DNA of 29,242 bases. Origin: Thioalkalivibrio nitratireducens (lineage in GTDB: Bacteria > Pseudomonadota > Gammaproteobacteria > Ectothiorhodospirales > Ectothiorhodospiraceae). Positions within the stretch are counted from its first letter, which is position 1; every line of letters begins with the position of its first letter. The stretch is from assembly GCA_011390385.1 (NCBI GenBank), contig JAABSN010000020.1, positions 1 through 29,242 of the forward strand, in the 5' to 3' direction. The position numbers and the translations under genes are program-made. Below, one piece after another: positions 1 to 7,821 of the stretch. The notes under the pieces are model-generated. The model did no database searches. It was not told the DNA's origin and saw only the letters and a program-made list of their open reading frames with translations.

Positions 1-2
1 AG

Positions 3-854
3 ATTCAGTGCCTGCCTTACGTCTTCTCACGCCACCTCGGACGGGTCCTTCAGGAAGGCGCGTGCCAGTACGACGTCGACCTGGGTGTCATCAACCCGGC
101 AGACCGCAGCCAGAAACGCGTGGTCGGTAAAATGGTCGGAACGGCTGTCAAGGATCGTGAAGGCCGTATCGACCTGACGGGATCCAATCTTCGGGTTGAA
201 GTCCAGACGATTGGTCGGGCGACGGGATTCACCTCGGATTTCGGCGGATCCGTGAAGTCTGCGCCAGTCAAGGCGAGCACGACCCTGACCGACCTGATGG
301 AGACGGCGGCCAAGCAGACTGCGACGCTGACGCGAATGGTGGGTGAAAGAGAGGTCAGCATGACCCTCGGCGACGTCGATCCGGTGTCCTTCCAGGGCGC
401 GAAGCTGGCGGCGGGCCCGTCATCGAACTATGTCGAGGCAGTGATCGATGGCGAGTTCATCTACTCCTACGAAACCGACAACTGGTTCCCGTCGCTGACC
501 GCCACCTATGCAGGTACCAAGGATCGTTTCACCGGTGGCCTGAAGTGGGTCGACCTTTCCGATACCAGCGGTCGCTACGAGCTGAATGTGCTGGTCAACG
601 AAGATCAGGGATCTTCGGATGAATCGGCCGCGTTCGAGGACGATATGGGCGAGGAGGCCTTTTTCATGCCGAGCCCGGCGCGCGACACGATCAATGGAAC
701 CGTCACGTTCGAGGACACCTATATCAGCGGTGTCGAAGCACCCACACGCAGCGAGGTCAAGTACGATGTGGGTCTGCAGGGAGTGACTGCCCAGCAGGCG
801 CAGATCTTCTGGAAGGCGCTGCTGCTGATCCCCAACCAGTTCTACGGCGAATGA
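3..854 (+). CDS. Hypothetical protein, 5' end outside window
   Basis: The reading frame is open from the first bases of the window and stops with TGA at 852-854, so this is the C-terminal part (about 283 residues) of a longer gene. An internal ATG at 129 could be mistaken for a start, but the frame upstream of it has the same protein-like composition (QEGACQYDVDLGVINPADR), so I read it as internal. The protein is rich in beta-prone, polar and acidic segments (for example NVLVNEDQGSSDESAAFEDD) and has no transmembrane segment in the visible part. I recognise no family. The composition would suit an exported or surface-associated beta-rich protein, but that is a guess. It converges with the reductase gene at 912, with a hairpin between them. 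Confidence 0.7.
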   Translation: MQCLPYVFSRHLGRVLQEGACQYDVDLGVINPADRSQKRVVGKMVGTAVKDREGRIDLTGSNLRVEVQTIGRATGFTSDFGGSVKSAPVKASTTLTDLMETAAKQTATLTRMVGEREVSMTLGDVDPVSFQGAKLAAGPSSNYVEAVIDGEFIYSYETDNWFPSLTATYAGTKDRFTGGLKWVDLSDTSGRYELNVLVNEDQGSSDESAAFEDDMGEEAFFMPSPARDTINGTVTFEDTYISGVEAPTRSEVKYDVGLQGVTAQQAQIFWKALLLIPNQFYGE

Positions 855-860
855 CGGTTC

Positions 861-886
861 GGGGCCGGCCCATCTGGACCGGCCCC
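861..886. terminator. Hairpin between convergent genes
   Basis: GGGGCCGG (861-868) and CCGGCCCC (879-886) form an 8-bp stem around a 10-nt loop. It lies 7 nt after the stop of the upstream gene and 26 nt from the end of the convergent reductase gene. There is no T-tract on either side, so intrinsic termination is uncertain. Position and symmetry suggest a bidirectional transcript end. Confidence 0.4.
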
Positions 887-911
887 GCCTGGCCCATCAA
901 GCCCGACAAAC

Positions 912-2303
912 TCAGGCCGCATTCGCGATGGGATCCTTCTGCCCGGGCCGCGGGACCTTGAGCGTCACCAGTTCCTCGGAACTGGTCGGATGGATCGGGA
1001 TCGTAAGATCAAAGTCGCGCTTGGTCGCACCCATGCGGACTGCGACCGCGAAGCCCTGAAGCATCTCGTCGACGGCGTCCCCGACCATGTGGATGCCGAC
1101 CACCCGCTCGTCATCACCCGCACAGACCAGTTTCATCGCGATGGGCGCGACGTTGCCCTCCGCGAACGCGCGGGCCAGTCCTCCATACTCGGTTTCGTAC
1201 ACGTGGACCGAGTCGCCAAAGCTTTCGATCGCCTGTGGTTCGGTCATGCCCACCGCGGCGGTCGGCGGATGGGTGAAGGTGACCGTCGGGATCTGGGAAT
1301 AGTCCACCGGAACCGGGTTGCGCTCGGGCGCGAACCAGTGATCCGCGAGACGACGCCCGGCGGCAATCGCCACCGGTGTCAACGGCCCCTTGCCGATGAT
1401 GTCACCCACTGCGAACACGCCAGGCACGTTGGTCTGTTGCCACTCATCCACGGGGATGGTGTGGTTCGGAAGGATCTCGATACCGGCCGCCTCCAGGCCG
1501 ATATCCCGCGTTTTCGGGCGGCGGCCCACCGCCCACAGGACCCGTTCGAAGGGGCCGAATTCCCCGCCATCCGCAATCTGGACTCGAACCGCCCCGGGTT
1601 CTCCGGTCAGCCCTTTCACCGTTGCGCCCAGGTGGCGCACGATTCCCTGTTCCTCCAGGTGCCGGTCCAGCACGTGGCTGACCATCGGATCAAACATCTC
1701 CAGCACGCGGTCTTCCATGGCGATGACAGTGACCTCCACGCCGAAGGAGCGCAGCATGCCGGCCATTTCCAGGCCGATGTAACCCGCACCAATGATTGCC
1801 AGCGATTTCGGCAGATCGGTCCACTGAAAGAAATCGTCCGAGGTCGCTCCGAGTTCATGACCCGGCATCCGCGGCACGATGGGTTCGCCGCCGGTCGCGA
1901 TGACGACGCGCTTGCCCTTGTAGGTCTTGCCACCGGCAGTCACGGTGTTCGCGTCGACGAGTTCGGCGCGCTCGGGCACGTGCTCGACGCCGAGGCGTTC
2001 CAGGTAGCCCGACCAGTAGTCGTTCAGCATGCGCAGGAAGTCGTGACGGCGCTGCACCAGGTCGCCATAGCGGATTCCCGACACATCGGCATCAATGCCG
2101 AATTCGTGCGCGTGACGCGCATGGCTGGCGTGATGGGCCGCATACCAGGTCAGTTTTTTCGGGACACAGCCCTCGTTCACGCAGGTGCCGCCCAGTGGCC
2201 TGGGGTCGAAAACGATTGTGCGGGCGCCGTGACCGGCCGCCCGTTCCGCAACCGCGAGGCCGCCACTGCCGCCGCCGATTACGAGGATGTCGGATTGTTC
2301 CAT
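912..2303 (-). CDS. garB: Glutathione (amide) reductase, NADH-type cofactor pocket
   Basis: A 463-residue class I flavoprotein disulfide reductase. Visible parts are the FAD-binding GGGSGG (10-15), the redox-active disulfide GGTCVNEGCVPKK (Cys41/Cys46), the second dinucleotide fold GAGYIG (172-177), the second FAD motif VFAVGD, and the C-terminal HPTSSEE with the catalytic His438/Glu443 dyad. These define the glutathione reductase branch. In E. coli GR the NADPH 2'-phosphate is held by Arg198 and Arg204. Here the aligned stretch AMEDRVLE (195-202) gives Met, Glu, Asp and Glu at positions 198, 199, 200 and 204, and Gly at 179, as in NAD-using relatives. NADH preference is therefore predicted. 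Its partner is the peroxiredoxin-glutaredoxin gene upstream, as in the Chromatium garA-garB pair, so the substrate may be glutathione amide disulfide. Start ATG at 2303 has GGGAG 5 nt upstream. An ordinary glutathione reductase (gor) remains the alternative. Confidence 0.9.
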   Translation of the reverse strand: MEQSDILVIGGGSGGLAVAERAAGHGARTIVFDPRPLGGTCVNEGCVPKKLTWYAAHHASHARHAHEFGIDADVSGIRYGDLVQRRHDFLRMLNDYWSGYLERLGVEHVPERAELVDANTVTAGGKTYKGKRVVIATGGEPIVPRMPGHELGATSDDFFQWTDLPKSLAIIGAGYIGLEMAGMLRSFGVEVTVIAMEDRVLEMFDPMVSHVLDRHLEEQGIVRHLGATVKGLTGEPGAVRVQIADGGEFGPFERVLWAVGRRPKTRDIGLEAAGIEILPNHTIPVDEWQQTNVPGVFAVGDIIGKGPLTPVAIAAGRRLADHWFAPERNPVPVDYSQIPTVTFTHPPTAAVGMTEPQAIESFGDSVHVYETEYGGLARAFAEGNVAPIAMKLVCAGDDERVVGIHMVGDAVDEMLQGFAVAVRMGATKRDFDLTIPIHPTSSEELVTLKVPRPGQKDPIANAA

Positions 2304-2325
2304 GTTGGCTCCCGTTCAGGATGGG

Positions 2326-2353
2326 AAAAACGCGCCCCGATCATCGGGGCGCG
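2326..2353 (-). terminator. Intrinsic terminator between garA and garB
   Basis: On the minus strand a 10-bp GC-rich stem (2344-2353 pairing with 2331-2340, 3-nt loop) is followed at once by five T (2330-2326). This is a canonical Rho-independent terminator read in the direction of both flanking genes. Only 22 nt separate the T-tract from the garB ATG, and they hold just the ribosome binding site. No complete promoter fits there, so garB must depend on read-through or on a promoter upstream of this hairpin. On the plus strand the hairpin has no T-tract. Confidence 0.75.
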
Positions 2354-2386
2354 GCGGGAAAACGAATATCAGGATTTTAACGTATT

Positions 2387-2441
2387 CCGGCCCGGATCAC
2401 TCAAAGGCCGGGCCGGTACGCCGGAAACAGCGTTTCCGGCG
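2387..2441 (-). repeat. Two further tandem hairpins after garA
   Basis: Inverted repeat one is CCGGCCCGG (2387-2395) with CCGGGCCGG (2408-2416), a 9-bp stem and 12-nt loop. Inverted repeat two is CGCCGGAAAC (2419-2428) with GTTTCCGGCG (2432-2441), a 10-bp stem and 3-nt loop, starting 9 nt after the garA stop codon. Neither has a T-tract. With the terminator at 2326-2353, most of the 147-nt garA-garB gap is base-paired RNA. Such stems can stabilise an upstream message against 3' exonucleases or take part in attenuation. Confidence 0.6.
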
Positions 2442-2450
2442 ACCGTCTGT

Positions 2451-3197
2451 TCAGGCGGCCTGCTTGTTCGAGAGCCAGGCTTTCAGATCCTCGGAGCCGC
2501 CAATGCGTCGGCCACCAACGAAAACCTGGGGTACCGTCATCGCGCCGGTGGCGGCACGCAGGCTGCGCAGGTTGGCGTCGCGGCCCAGCACGATCTCCTC
2601 GAACTCCATTCCCGCGTTCTGCAGATCTTCCTTCGCGGCCTTGCAATACGGACAGCCAGGCTTGGTGAAGAGCACGACATCCTGCGGACGGGCCGCGTTC
2701 GGTGCGATGTATTCGAGCATGGTATCGGCGTCGGAGACCACGAACGGGTCACCGGGCTCGTCGGGTTCGACGAACTGTTTTTCGATGACGCCATCGCGGA
2801 CCAGCATCGAATAGCGCCAGGAGCGCTTGCCGAAACCGAGATCGGACTTGTCGACCAGCATGCCCATGCCTTCGGTGAACTCACCGTTGCCATCGGCCAG
2901 GAAGGTGACGCGATCTGCGTTCTGGTCCGCCTGCCAGGCTTCCATCACGAAGCCGTCGTTGACCGAGACGCAGACGATCTCGTCGATCCCCTGAGCCTCG
3001 AATACCGGCGCCAACTCGTTGTAGCGCGGCAGATGAGCCGAAGAGCAGGTGGGAGTGAACGCACCGGGCAGGGCGAAAACGACCACATTGCGGCCCTTGA
3101 AAATGTCCTCGGAACGAACGTCGTGCCAATCGTTGTCCTTGCGGCAACGGAATGTGACTTCGGGGATACGCTGACCTTCTCGTGCTTGCAGTTCCAT
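2451..3197 (-). CDS. garA: Peroxiredoxin-glutaredoxin fusion peroxidase
   Basis: A 248-residue hybrid. Residues 1-165 are a Prx5-type peroxiredoxin with the peroxidatic cysteine in PGAFTPTC (Cys51). Residues 170-248 are a glutaredoxin with CPYC (182-185), TVP and a GG motif. Proteins of this layout (Haemophilus influenzae PGdx, Chromatium GarA) reduce hydroperoxides using glutathione or glutathione amide through the built-in glutaredoxin domain. The disulfide produced is recycled by the reductase encoded next downstream at 912-2303. The ATG at 3197 is chosen over a longer frame reaching 3386 because CAGGAG lies just upstream of it, homology begins there, and the longer version would run through the promoter region. 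A candidate OxyR operator and sigma70 promoter lie upstream, fitting peroxide induction. Confidence 0.93.
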   Translation of the reverse strand: MELQAREGQRIPEVTFRCRKDNDWHDVRSEDIFKGRNVVVFALPGAFTPTCSSAHLPRYNELAPVFEAQGIDEIVCVSVNDGFVMEAWQADQNADRVTFLADGNGEFTEGMGMLVDKSDLGFGKRSWRYSMLVRDGVIEKQFVEPDEPGDPFVVSDADTMLEYIAPNAARPQDVVLFTKPGCPYCKAAKEDLQNAGMEFEEIVLGRDANLRSLRAATGAMTVPQVFVGGRRIGGSEDLKAWLSNKQAA

Positions 3198-3271
3198 GAA
3201 ATGCTCCTGTTGGTCTGAATCGTTGAGGGTGTTGATCAATTTTCGGTCCAGGCTGTGCTGGAATGCAAACG

Positions 3272-3300
3272 AGAATACGTCATGAATGAGAATTGGTCCA
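3272..3300 (-). promoter_or_regulatory. Candidate sigma70 promoter of garA
   Basis: On the minus strand TGGACC (3300-3295) as -35 and TATTCT (3277-3272) as -10 are 17 nt apart. A start near 3265 would give a leader of roughly 70 nt before the garA ATG. The -35 is a weak match (4 of 6), as expected for an activator-dependent promoter, and the OxyR-like site abuts it. Confidence 0.45.
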
Positions 3301-3337
3301 ATCAAGAATGTATATGCAGTTGATAGTATAGAGCTAT
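3301..3337 (-). promoter_or_regulatory. OxyR-like operator upstream of garA
   Basis: ATAG (3323-3326), 7 nt, CTAT (3334-3337) is a perfect OxyR half-site pair. Continuing at the same 7-nt spacing gives ATAT at 3312-3315 (3 of 4) and ATCA at 3301-3304 (2 of 4). That is 13 of the 16 key positions of the four-block OxyR consensus. It sits directly upstream of the candidate -35, where OxyR contacts RNA polymerase in enteric bacteria. The gene it would control is a peroxidase, which makes the match more credible than sequence alone. Confidence 0.5.
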
Positions 3338-3423
3338 TGACGGGCTTGACCTGCGCCAGGGAAGCGCTGGTTAATGTACTTGTCATTGCGAGCTGCGAGG
3401 CCGACCGGGGACCGGGAGAAGAT

Positions 3424-4440
3424 TTACCGCAACAGAAGGGTTGCCAGGGTCAGGGCATAGATTCCAAGAACGAGTGTGCTCTCGAAGCCAATATTGCCGA
3501 AGCCGAATTTCTCGCGGCGCAAGAGACCCATCATCAGTATCCCGGACATCAGGATGGTGACAGCGATCCACAGCAACTCGTCACTGCCCAGCGCAGCGTA
3601 CAGCGAGCCCTGCAGATAGAGCGCGTCCGAGAAGGACAGGAACAGTACATCGAACGAATTGCCACCGATGACATCGCCGACCGCCAGAGCGAGCGCGCCA
3701 CGACGTACGGCCGCAACAGCGATCACCAGTTCCGGCAGGGAGGTGGAAACCGCGGTGAACACACCTCCGACCAGGCTTTCCTGGATTCCGAGATGGTTGG
3801 AAAGGGCGATCCCGGATATGGCGATGACCCACCCGGAGGTCGCGACAGCGGCGGCCAGCGTCGCGATCACCAGCCAGTCACGGGACGTTGCCCGTTCACC
3901 CCGGTCCCGTTCCTTCTCGTGCAGCGTCTGCCGGGTGATACGTGGCTGCCACATGGGGTGCTCGTAGGCCCGGCTCACCAGTTTCACGCCGGCGATGTAA
4001 GCGATCACCAGAACGATGGACGCTGGATGAATCGAGGCGATCTGTAACTCCGGCGTGGCCATCGCGAACAGCGGGATCGCCAGCAGAGCGATCAGCAAGG
4101 CCACCTGCTGGAGGTTGGCCTCGGAGGCGGCCGCGTGTTCGAGATTGGCCCGGCGGTAGACCATGTCGGCCACGGCCAGAAAAACCGTCTGGGCTGCGAT
4201 ACCGCCAATGGAATTGCTGACCGCGAGCGAGGCGTGGCCCTGGATGGCGGCAGTTCCGGAGGTGACGAGCCCCGACAGCGATGTCGTGGCGCCGATGAAC
4301 ACCGCACCCATGACCGCCTGTCCCAGCCCGGTCACCCGGGCGAGATACTCTGCCCGGGCAGTCAGGAGTACACCGCAGACGCCGATGACGGCGGCCGCCA
4401 GCAGAAAGCCGACGAGGCTCACGGTCAGAGACAACTCCAT
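3424..4440 (-). CDS. CaCA-family cation/Ca2+ exchanger-like membrane protein
   Basis: A 338-residue protein with about ten hydrophobic segments in two halves joined by a charged cytoplasmic loop (about 165-187). This is the layout of Na+/Ca2+ exchanger (YrbG/CaCA) proteins. The second alpha-repeat is canonical: STSLPELV (232-239, Glu237) and GGNSFD (259-264). The first is altered: where the family has GTSLPE it reads TTSLSGL (52-58), so the ion-binding Pro-Glu pair is Ser56-Gly57, and the later GSN reads GGI. Transport function or ion choice may therefore differ. ATG 4440 is used because the first membrane helix begins right after it. No clear ribosome binding site is visible and a GTG at 4521 is possible. 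It is separated from garA by 226 nt and is probably transcribed on its own. Confidence 0.82.
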   Translation of the reverse strand: MELSLTVSLVGFLLAAAVIGVCGVLLTARAEYLARVTGLGQAVMGAVFIGATTSLSGLVTSGTAAIQGHASLAVSNSIGGIAAQTVFLAVADMVYRRANLEHAAASEANLQQVALLIALLAIPLFAMATPELQIASIHPASIVLVIAYIAGVKLVSRAYEHPMWQPRITRQTLHEKERDRGERATSRDWLVIATLAAAVATSGWVIAISGIALSNHLGIQESLVGGVFTAVSTSLPELVIAVAAVRRGALALAVGDVIGGNSFDVLFLSFSDALYLQGSLYAALGSDELLWIAVTILMSGILMMGLLRREKFGFGNIGFESTLVLGIYALTLATLLLR

Positions 4441-4903
4441 ACCGTACACACCGTTCGTTGCGTGGGCAATGCTCTCGAGTGTTGCATAAAATGATGGGCT
4501 GGGGGCCGTTTTCCATCGCACTCGTTACTCGATGCGACGCTGATCCATGGGGATGCTGTGTCCCGGGCCCCCGATCGGAGACCGGCGAAACGCATGACGC
4601 GGGGCGACCGGGCGGACGGACAACAGGTATTCTGTTCTTTCACTCCATCATGAAATCGTTAGCGTGGCCTGGCAGCGCAGGGCGCAACGCCATTCGCTGT
4701 CGTGTGCAGCCACTTACAGGATCCTCGGTGTCGAAATTGATCAAGCCACGCCGTCAGCGCTCGAGTCGCACCGGAAACGTGTTTATTGGTGCCGCCCGCA
4801 CGTCTTGCCGAAGCCTTCCGGGCTGTTTCCGACTGCGTCGTCCCGAGGGGTCGCCATTCGGGCGGCAACCGGCTATCAGACGCCATCGCATCGGGAGAGC
4901 AGG
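4441..4903. other. Divergent intergenic region, no gene seen
   Basis: 463 nt between the divergent exchanger and glycosyltransferase genes. An open frame continues upstream of the glycosyltransferase start to 4664, but its Arg/Cys/Ser-rich translation looks non-coding. It must hold promoters for both genes. I find no convincing paired -35/-10, and no RNA or protein remnant. Confidence 0.5.
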
Positions 4904-7144
4904 GTGACCGGCAGCAGGCGGCGTGCACACTGGATCAAGCTGCTTTACGTCGGCAACCTCGGGCTACTCTGCGTCCTGCTCCTGCACCAGGTTTACCTGC
5001 ATCTTGCCGATCCCGGCTACGAATCGGTGCATTCGTCGCATGTCCAGGAAATACGGCAGCGTCTGGACGGGCGTAGCGAGTTTCGCTTCGCGGTCGTGGG
5101 CAACGTGAACAACTCGGTCCGAGTGTTCCGTGACCAGGTCGTGCCACGTCTCAACGCGGGTCCGTACGACTTTGTCGTCTCCGCCGGTAATGCCGTGAGT
5201 GGCGGGCAGGAGGAGAGCTATCGGACCGTGCACCGTCTGTTCAATGCTCTGGACCCACCTTACGTGCTGACCTTTGGCGCCAACGAGCATGACGATTTCG
5301 GGAGCTTCCGCTTTTACGAGCAGTTCGGTCCGTATTTCTTCTCGTTCGTCGCCGGTGATGTGCACTTCCTTTTCCTCGATGGCACCGGCAAATCCTCTCT
5401 CTCCTGGCAGCTGGACTGGCTCGAGCACGAGTTGGCGCACACGGCAGCGTCGCGTCGCCTGGTGTTCATCGGTCTCCCTGTCCACCCGGAGCTCCCGGAT
5501 ACGCCGGTGTTCGAATCGGATCATTACCTCGATGCACCGGCCTTCCGAGACGCACTCGTCGCTCTGTTCGAGCGTTACAAGGTCGACGTGGTGTTCTCGT
5601 CGAATCTGACCCTCTTTTCGCAGCTCGAACTCAATGGAGTCGAATATGTCACCACCGGCGGGGCTGGAGGGCTGATTGTCGACCGCGAATCGAGCTTCCA
5701 TCACTTCGTCGATGTGGGGATATCGCCTGACGGCATCACGATTGCGCCGGTCCGCCTGGACCTGAACCTGCCTGTCTGGCAGCGCCGTCTCGATGGTTTG
5801 TGGAACGCGGTCTACTCTTTCTTCTATGTCAGCTACCTGCGCTTCCTGCTTCTGGTCAGCGCGCTTGTGCTGCTCGCGCTTCATCTGCAACGTCTGCTGG
5901 CCGAGGATCGTGACTACTATCGCGACTTCGATGTCGATTCGGCCCCGTACGAAGGGCGTTCACTGCGTGTCGGCATGTACTCGAACAACTACTTCCCTTT
6001 CGTTTCCGGAGTGACCGTTTCCGTGGAGCGCCTGCGCCGCGGCCTGGAGGCGCTTGGCGACCGGGTGCTGCTGATCGTGCCTCGGTATGTCGATCCCTGG
6101 GAAGACGATGCTGACATCGAGCGCGCGCCGACATTGGCGGCTTTTGGTGACCACGGCGAGTTCCGCCTCTCGAACCCCTTGATCGCGCGACTGAGACGCC
6201 GTCTGAGGACCTTCAGTCCCGATGTGATCCATGTGCATCATCCCTTCTGGCTCGGTTCACTGGGTCTGTTCATGGGGCGGCGTCTGAACCTCCCGGTGAT
6301 CTACACCTATCACACTCGACTGGAGCACTACGCCCACTATGTACCGTTGCCGGGCCTACTGTTTCGCAATCTGATTTCGCATTACCTGATTCGACGTTTT
6401 GCCAACAAGTGCCAGGGCGTCGTCGTGCCGACCAGTTCGGCGGAGGAGTACCTGCGCGCCATCGGCGTCACCACAAAGACGCTGGTACAGCCGACGGGGA
6501 TCGACTTCGATCGCTTTCAGGAGGTGGACGACGGCAGCGTGGCAGCGCTTCGTGCAAGGCTTGGCATCGGGGACCACGAGACGGTGCTGTTGAGCGTCTC
6601 GCGACTCAGCATGGAGAAGAACATCGAATTCATGCTCGAATCGCTGACCGGGCTCGAGTCGCTCGGTACGTCGGCGTTCCAGCTCGTGCTGGTCGGGGAC
6701 GGGCAGGCCCGGCCACGACTGACCGCGCTGATCGAGGAGCTCGGCCTTGCCGGGCGCGTGCAACTGGTCGGATCCGTGCCGCCGGAAGAGATGCCTCTCT
6801 ATTATCGTCTCGGCGACGTATTCGTGTTCGCTTCCAAGTCCGAAACCCAGGGCATGGTAATCCTGGAAGCGATGTCAGCGGGGTTGCCGGTGGTGGCCGT
6901 ACGTTCCAGCGGTATCGATGACGCCATCATCGATGGGAAAAATGGCTTCAAGACGCCGGAGAACCACGAAGTCTGGACCGGGCGACTGCAGTCGCTGATT
7001 GCCGACACCGAACTCCGAGCCCGTTTGGGGGTCCAGGCGAGGGCTTTTGCCAAGGCCCATGACACCGCGTCGTTTGCCCGCAACATCCATGGCTTCTATG
7101 CATTGCTGCTGGCCCAGTACCATGAAGGCCGGAGCGGCCGTTAA
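4904..7144 (+). CDS. Pseudo-metallophosphoesterase-GT4 glycosyltransferase fusion
   Basis: About 746 residues. Order: membrane helix (about 11-32); calcineurin-like phosphoesterase fold (about 60-290); second hydrophobic helix (about 305-328); GT-B glycosyltransferase family 4 domain (about 355-740). In the phosphoesterase part the metal-binding motifs are replaced: GNVNNS for the first Asp/His, SAGNAV for GDxxD, GANEHDD for GNHD and SSNLTL for GHxH. It is probably catalytically dead. The GT4 domain looks intact, with the YTYHTRLEHYAHY acceptor-side segment, SRLSMEKN, and the nucleotide-sugar EX7E motif at Glu647/Glu655 (SETQGMVILE). It resembles diacylglycerol glucosyltransferases and mannosyltransferases, so a lipid acceptor at the inner membrane is likely. 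GTG 4904 has GGGAGA 5 nt upstream and directly precedes the first helix. It overlaps the convergent VTT gene by 4 nt. Confidence 0.85.
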   Translation: MTGSRRRAHWIKLLYVGNLGLLCVLLLHQVYLHLADPGYESVHSSHVQEIRQRLDGRSEFRFAVVGNVNNSVRVFRDQVVPRLNAGPYDFVVSAGNAVSGGQEESYRTVHRLFNALDPPYVLTFGANEHDDFGSFRFYEQFGPYFFSFVAGDVHFLFLDGTGKSSLSWQLDWLEHELAHTAASRRLVFIGLPVHPELPDTPVFESDHYLDAPAFRDALVALFERYKVDVVFSSNLTLFSQLELNGVEYVTTGGAGGLIVDRESSFHHFVDVGISPDGITIAPVRLDLNLPVWQRRLDGLWNAVYSFFYVSYLRFLLLVSALVLLALHLQRLLAEDRDYYRDFDVDSAPYEGRSLRVGMYSNNYFPFVSGVTVSVERLRRGLEALGDRVLLIVPRYVDPWEDDADIERAPTLAAFGDHGEFRLSNPLIARLRRRLRTFSPDVIHVHHPFWLGSLGLFMGRRLNLPVIYTYHTRLEHYAHYVPLPGLLFRNLISHYLIRRFANKCQGVVVPTSSAEEYLRAIGVTTKTLVQPTGIDFDRFQEVDDGSVAALRARLGIGDHETVLLSVSRLSMEKNIEFMLESLTGLESLGTSAFQLVLVGDGQARPRLTALIEELGLAGRVQLVGSVPPEEMPLYYRLGDVFVFASKSETQGMVILEAMSAGLPVVAVRSSGIDDAIIDGKNGFKTPENHEVWTGRLQSLIADTELRARLGVQARAFAKAHDTASFARNIHGFYALLLAQYHEGRSGR

Positions 7145-7821
7145 TGGCGTTTGCCAAGCCTTCTGCCATAGCCGCGCAGGGCCAACAGAAGGACGATCGC
7201 CAGCGCCAGGCCAGCCAGTGACCAGAACAGCTCTTCGCGGCTGGCGGCAAGGATCAGGGCGCCGAGCTGGCTGCCGAGTAATGTCACTGCGGCCAGCCCC
7301 GGAACGATGCCCAGCGTCGACCCGATCATGTAATCGCGGAAGCGCAGGTGGAAGGCCCCCGCCAGCATGTTGGTGACGGTAAACGGAGCCAGTGGCAGAA
7401 GGTTGATCCATGTCATGGTGCAGATGCCGCGCCGGGTGAACAGGCGTGCGAGTCCGTGCAGCCGGCGTCCGCCGTAGAGCACGACGGCATCACGACCGAA
7501 CCGCCGGCCAACCCAGTAGGACACGACCGATGAGGTGAGGGTGCCCAGGGTTGCGTAAAAGAAGCCCCAGACGGGACCGAACAGCATCGCGGTCAGGACC
7601 ACCATCAGGGTCAGTGGGAACATCAGCAGCATGGCGCCCGCGTAGGCAGCCATGATTCCGGGAACAAGCCAGGGGTTATCGCGCCAGGCGGCAACGGCCG
7701 TAAACCATATCCTCAGGCGGTCCGCGGTCAACACCTCATGGATGGTGAGCCACTGCCACAGCAGCCCGAGCGAGAGCAGGATGACTGCCGCCCCAATCAC
7801 GTTCAGGAGTGGGCGTGGCAT
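7141..7821 (-). CDS. TVP38/TMEM64 (VTT/DedA-like) membrane protein
   Basis: 226 residues with about five to six hydrophobic segments. The central part carries the VTT/SNARE-associated signature: FGPVWGFFYATLGTLTSS, then YWVGRRFGRDAV, and later INLLPLAPFTVTNMLAGAF, the re-entrant Pro-rich segment. The family includes DedA-type proteins linked to lipid scrambling and membrane homeostasis. The exact substrate here is unknown. ATG 7821 is preferred because AAGGAA lies 6 nt upstream and the upstream extension is Arg/Pro-rich and unlike the family. Its end overlaps the convergent glycosyltransferase stop by 4 nt, so transcripts of the two genes collide. Both act at the inner membrane, but they are not co-transcribed. 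Confidence 0.85.
   Translation of the reverse strand: MPRPLLNVIGAAVILLSLGLLWQWLTIHEVLTADRLRIWFTAVAAWRDNPWLVPGIMAAYAGAMLLMFPLTLMVVLTAMLFGPVWGFFYATLGTLTSSVVSYWVGRRFGRDAVVLYGGRRLHGLARLFTRRGICTMTWINLLPLAPFTVTNMLAGAFHLRFRDYMIGSTLGIVPGLAAVTLLGSQLGALILAASREELFWSLAGLALAIVLLLALRGYGRRLGKRH

Noticed and set aside
990..3218. Very long plus-strand open frame (742 codons) opposite garA and garB
   Set aside because: It runs antisense to two well-supported genes, is rich in His/Arg/Asp in the pattern expected from reverse reading of GC-rich codons, and matches no family.
4664..4903. N-terminal extension of the glycosyltransferase fusion
   Set aside because: Composition is Arg/Ser/Cys-rich and unlike the rest, while GTG 4904 has a good ribosome binding site and directly precedes the membrane helix.
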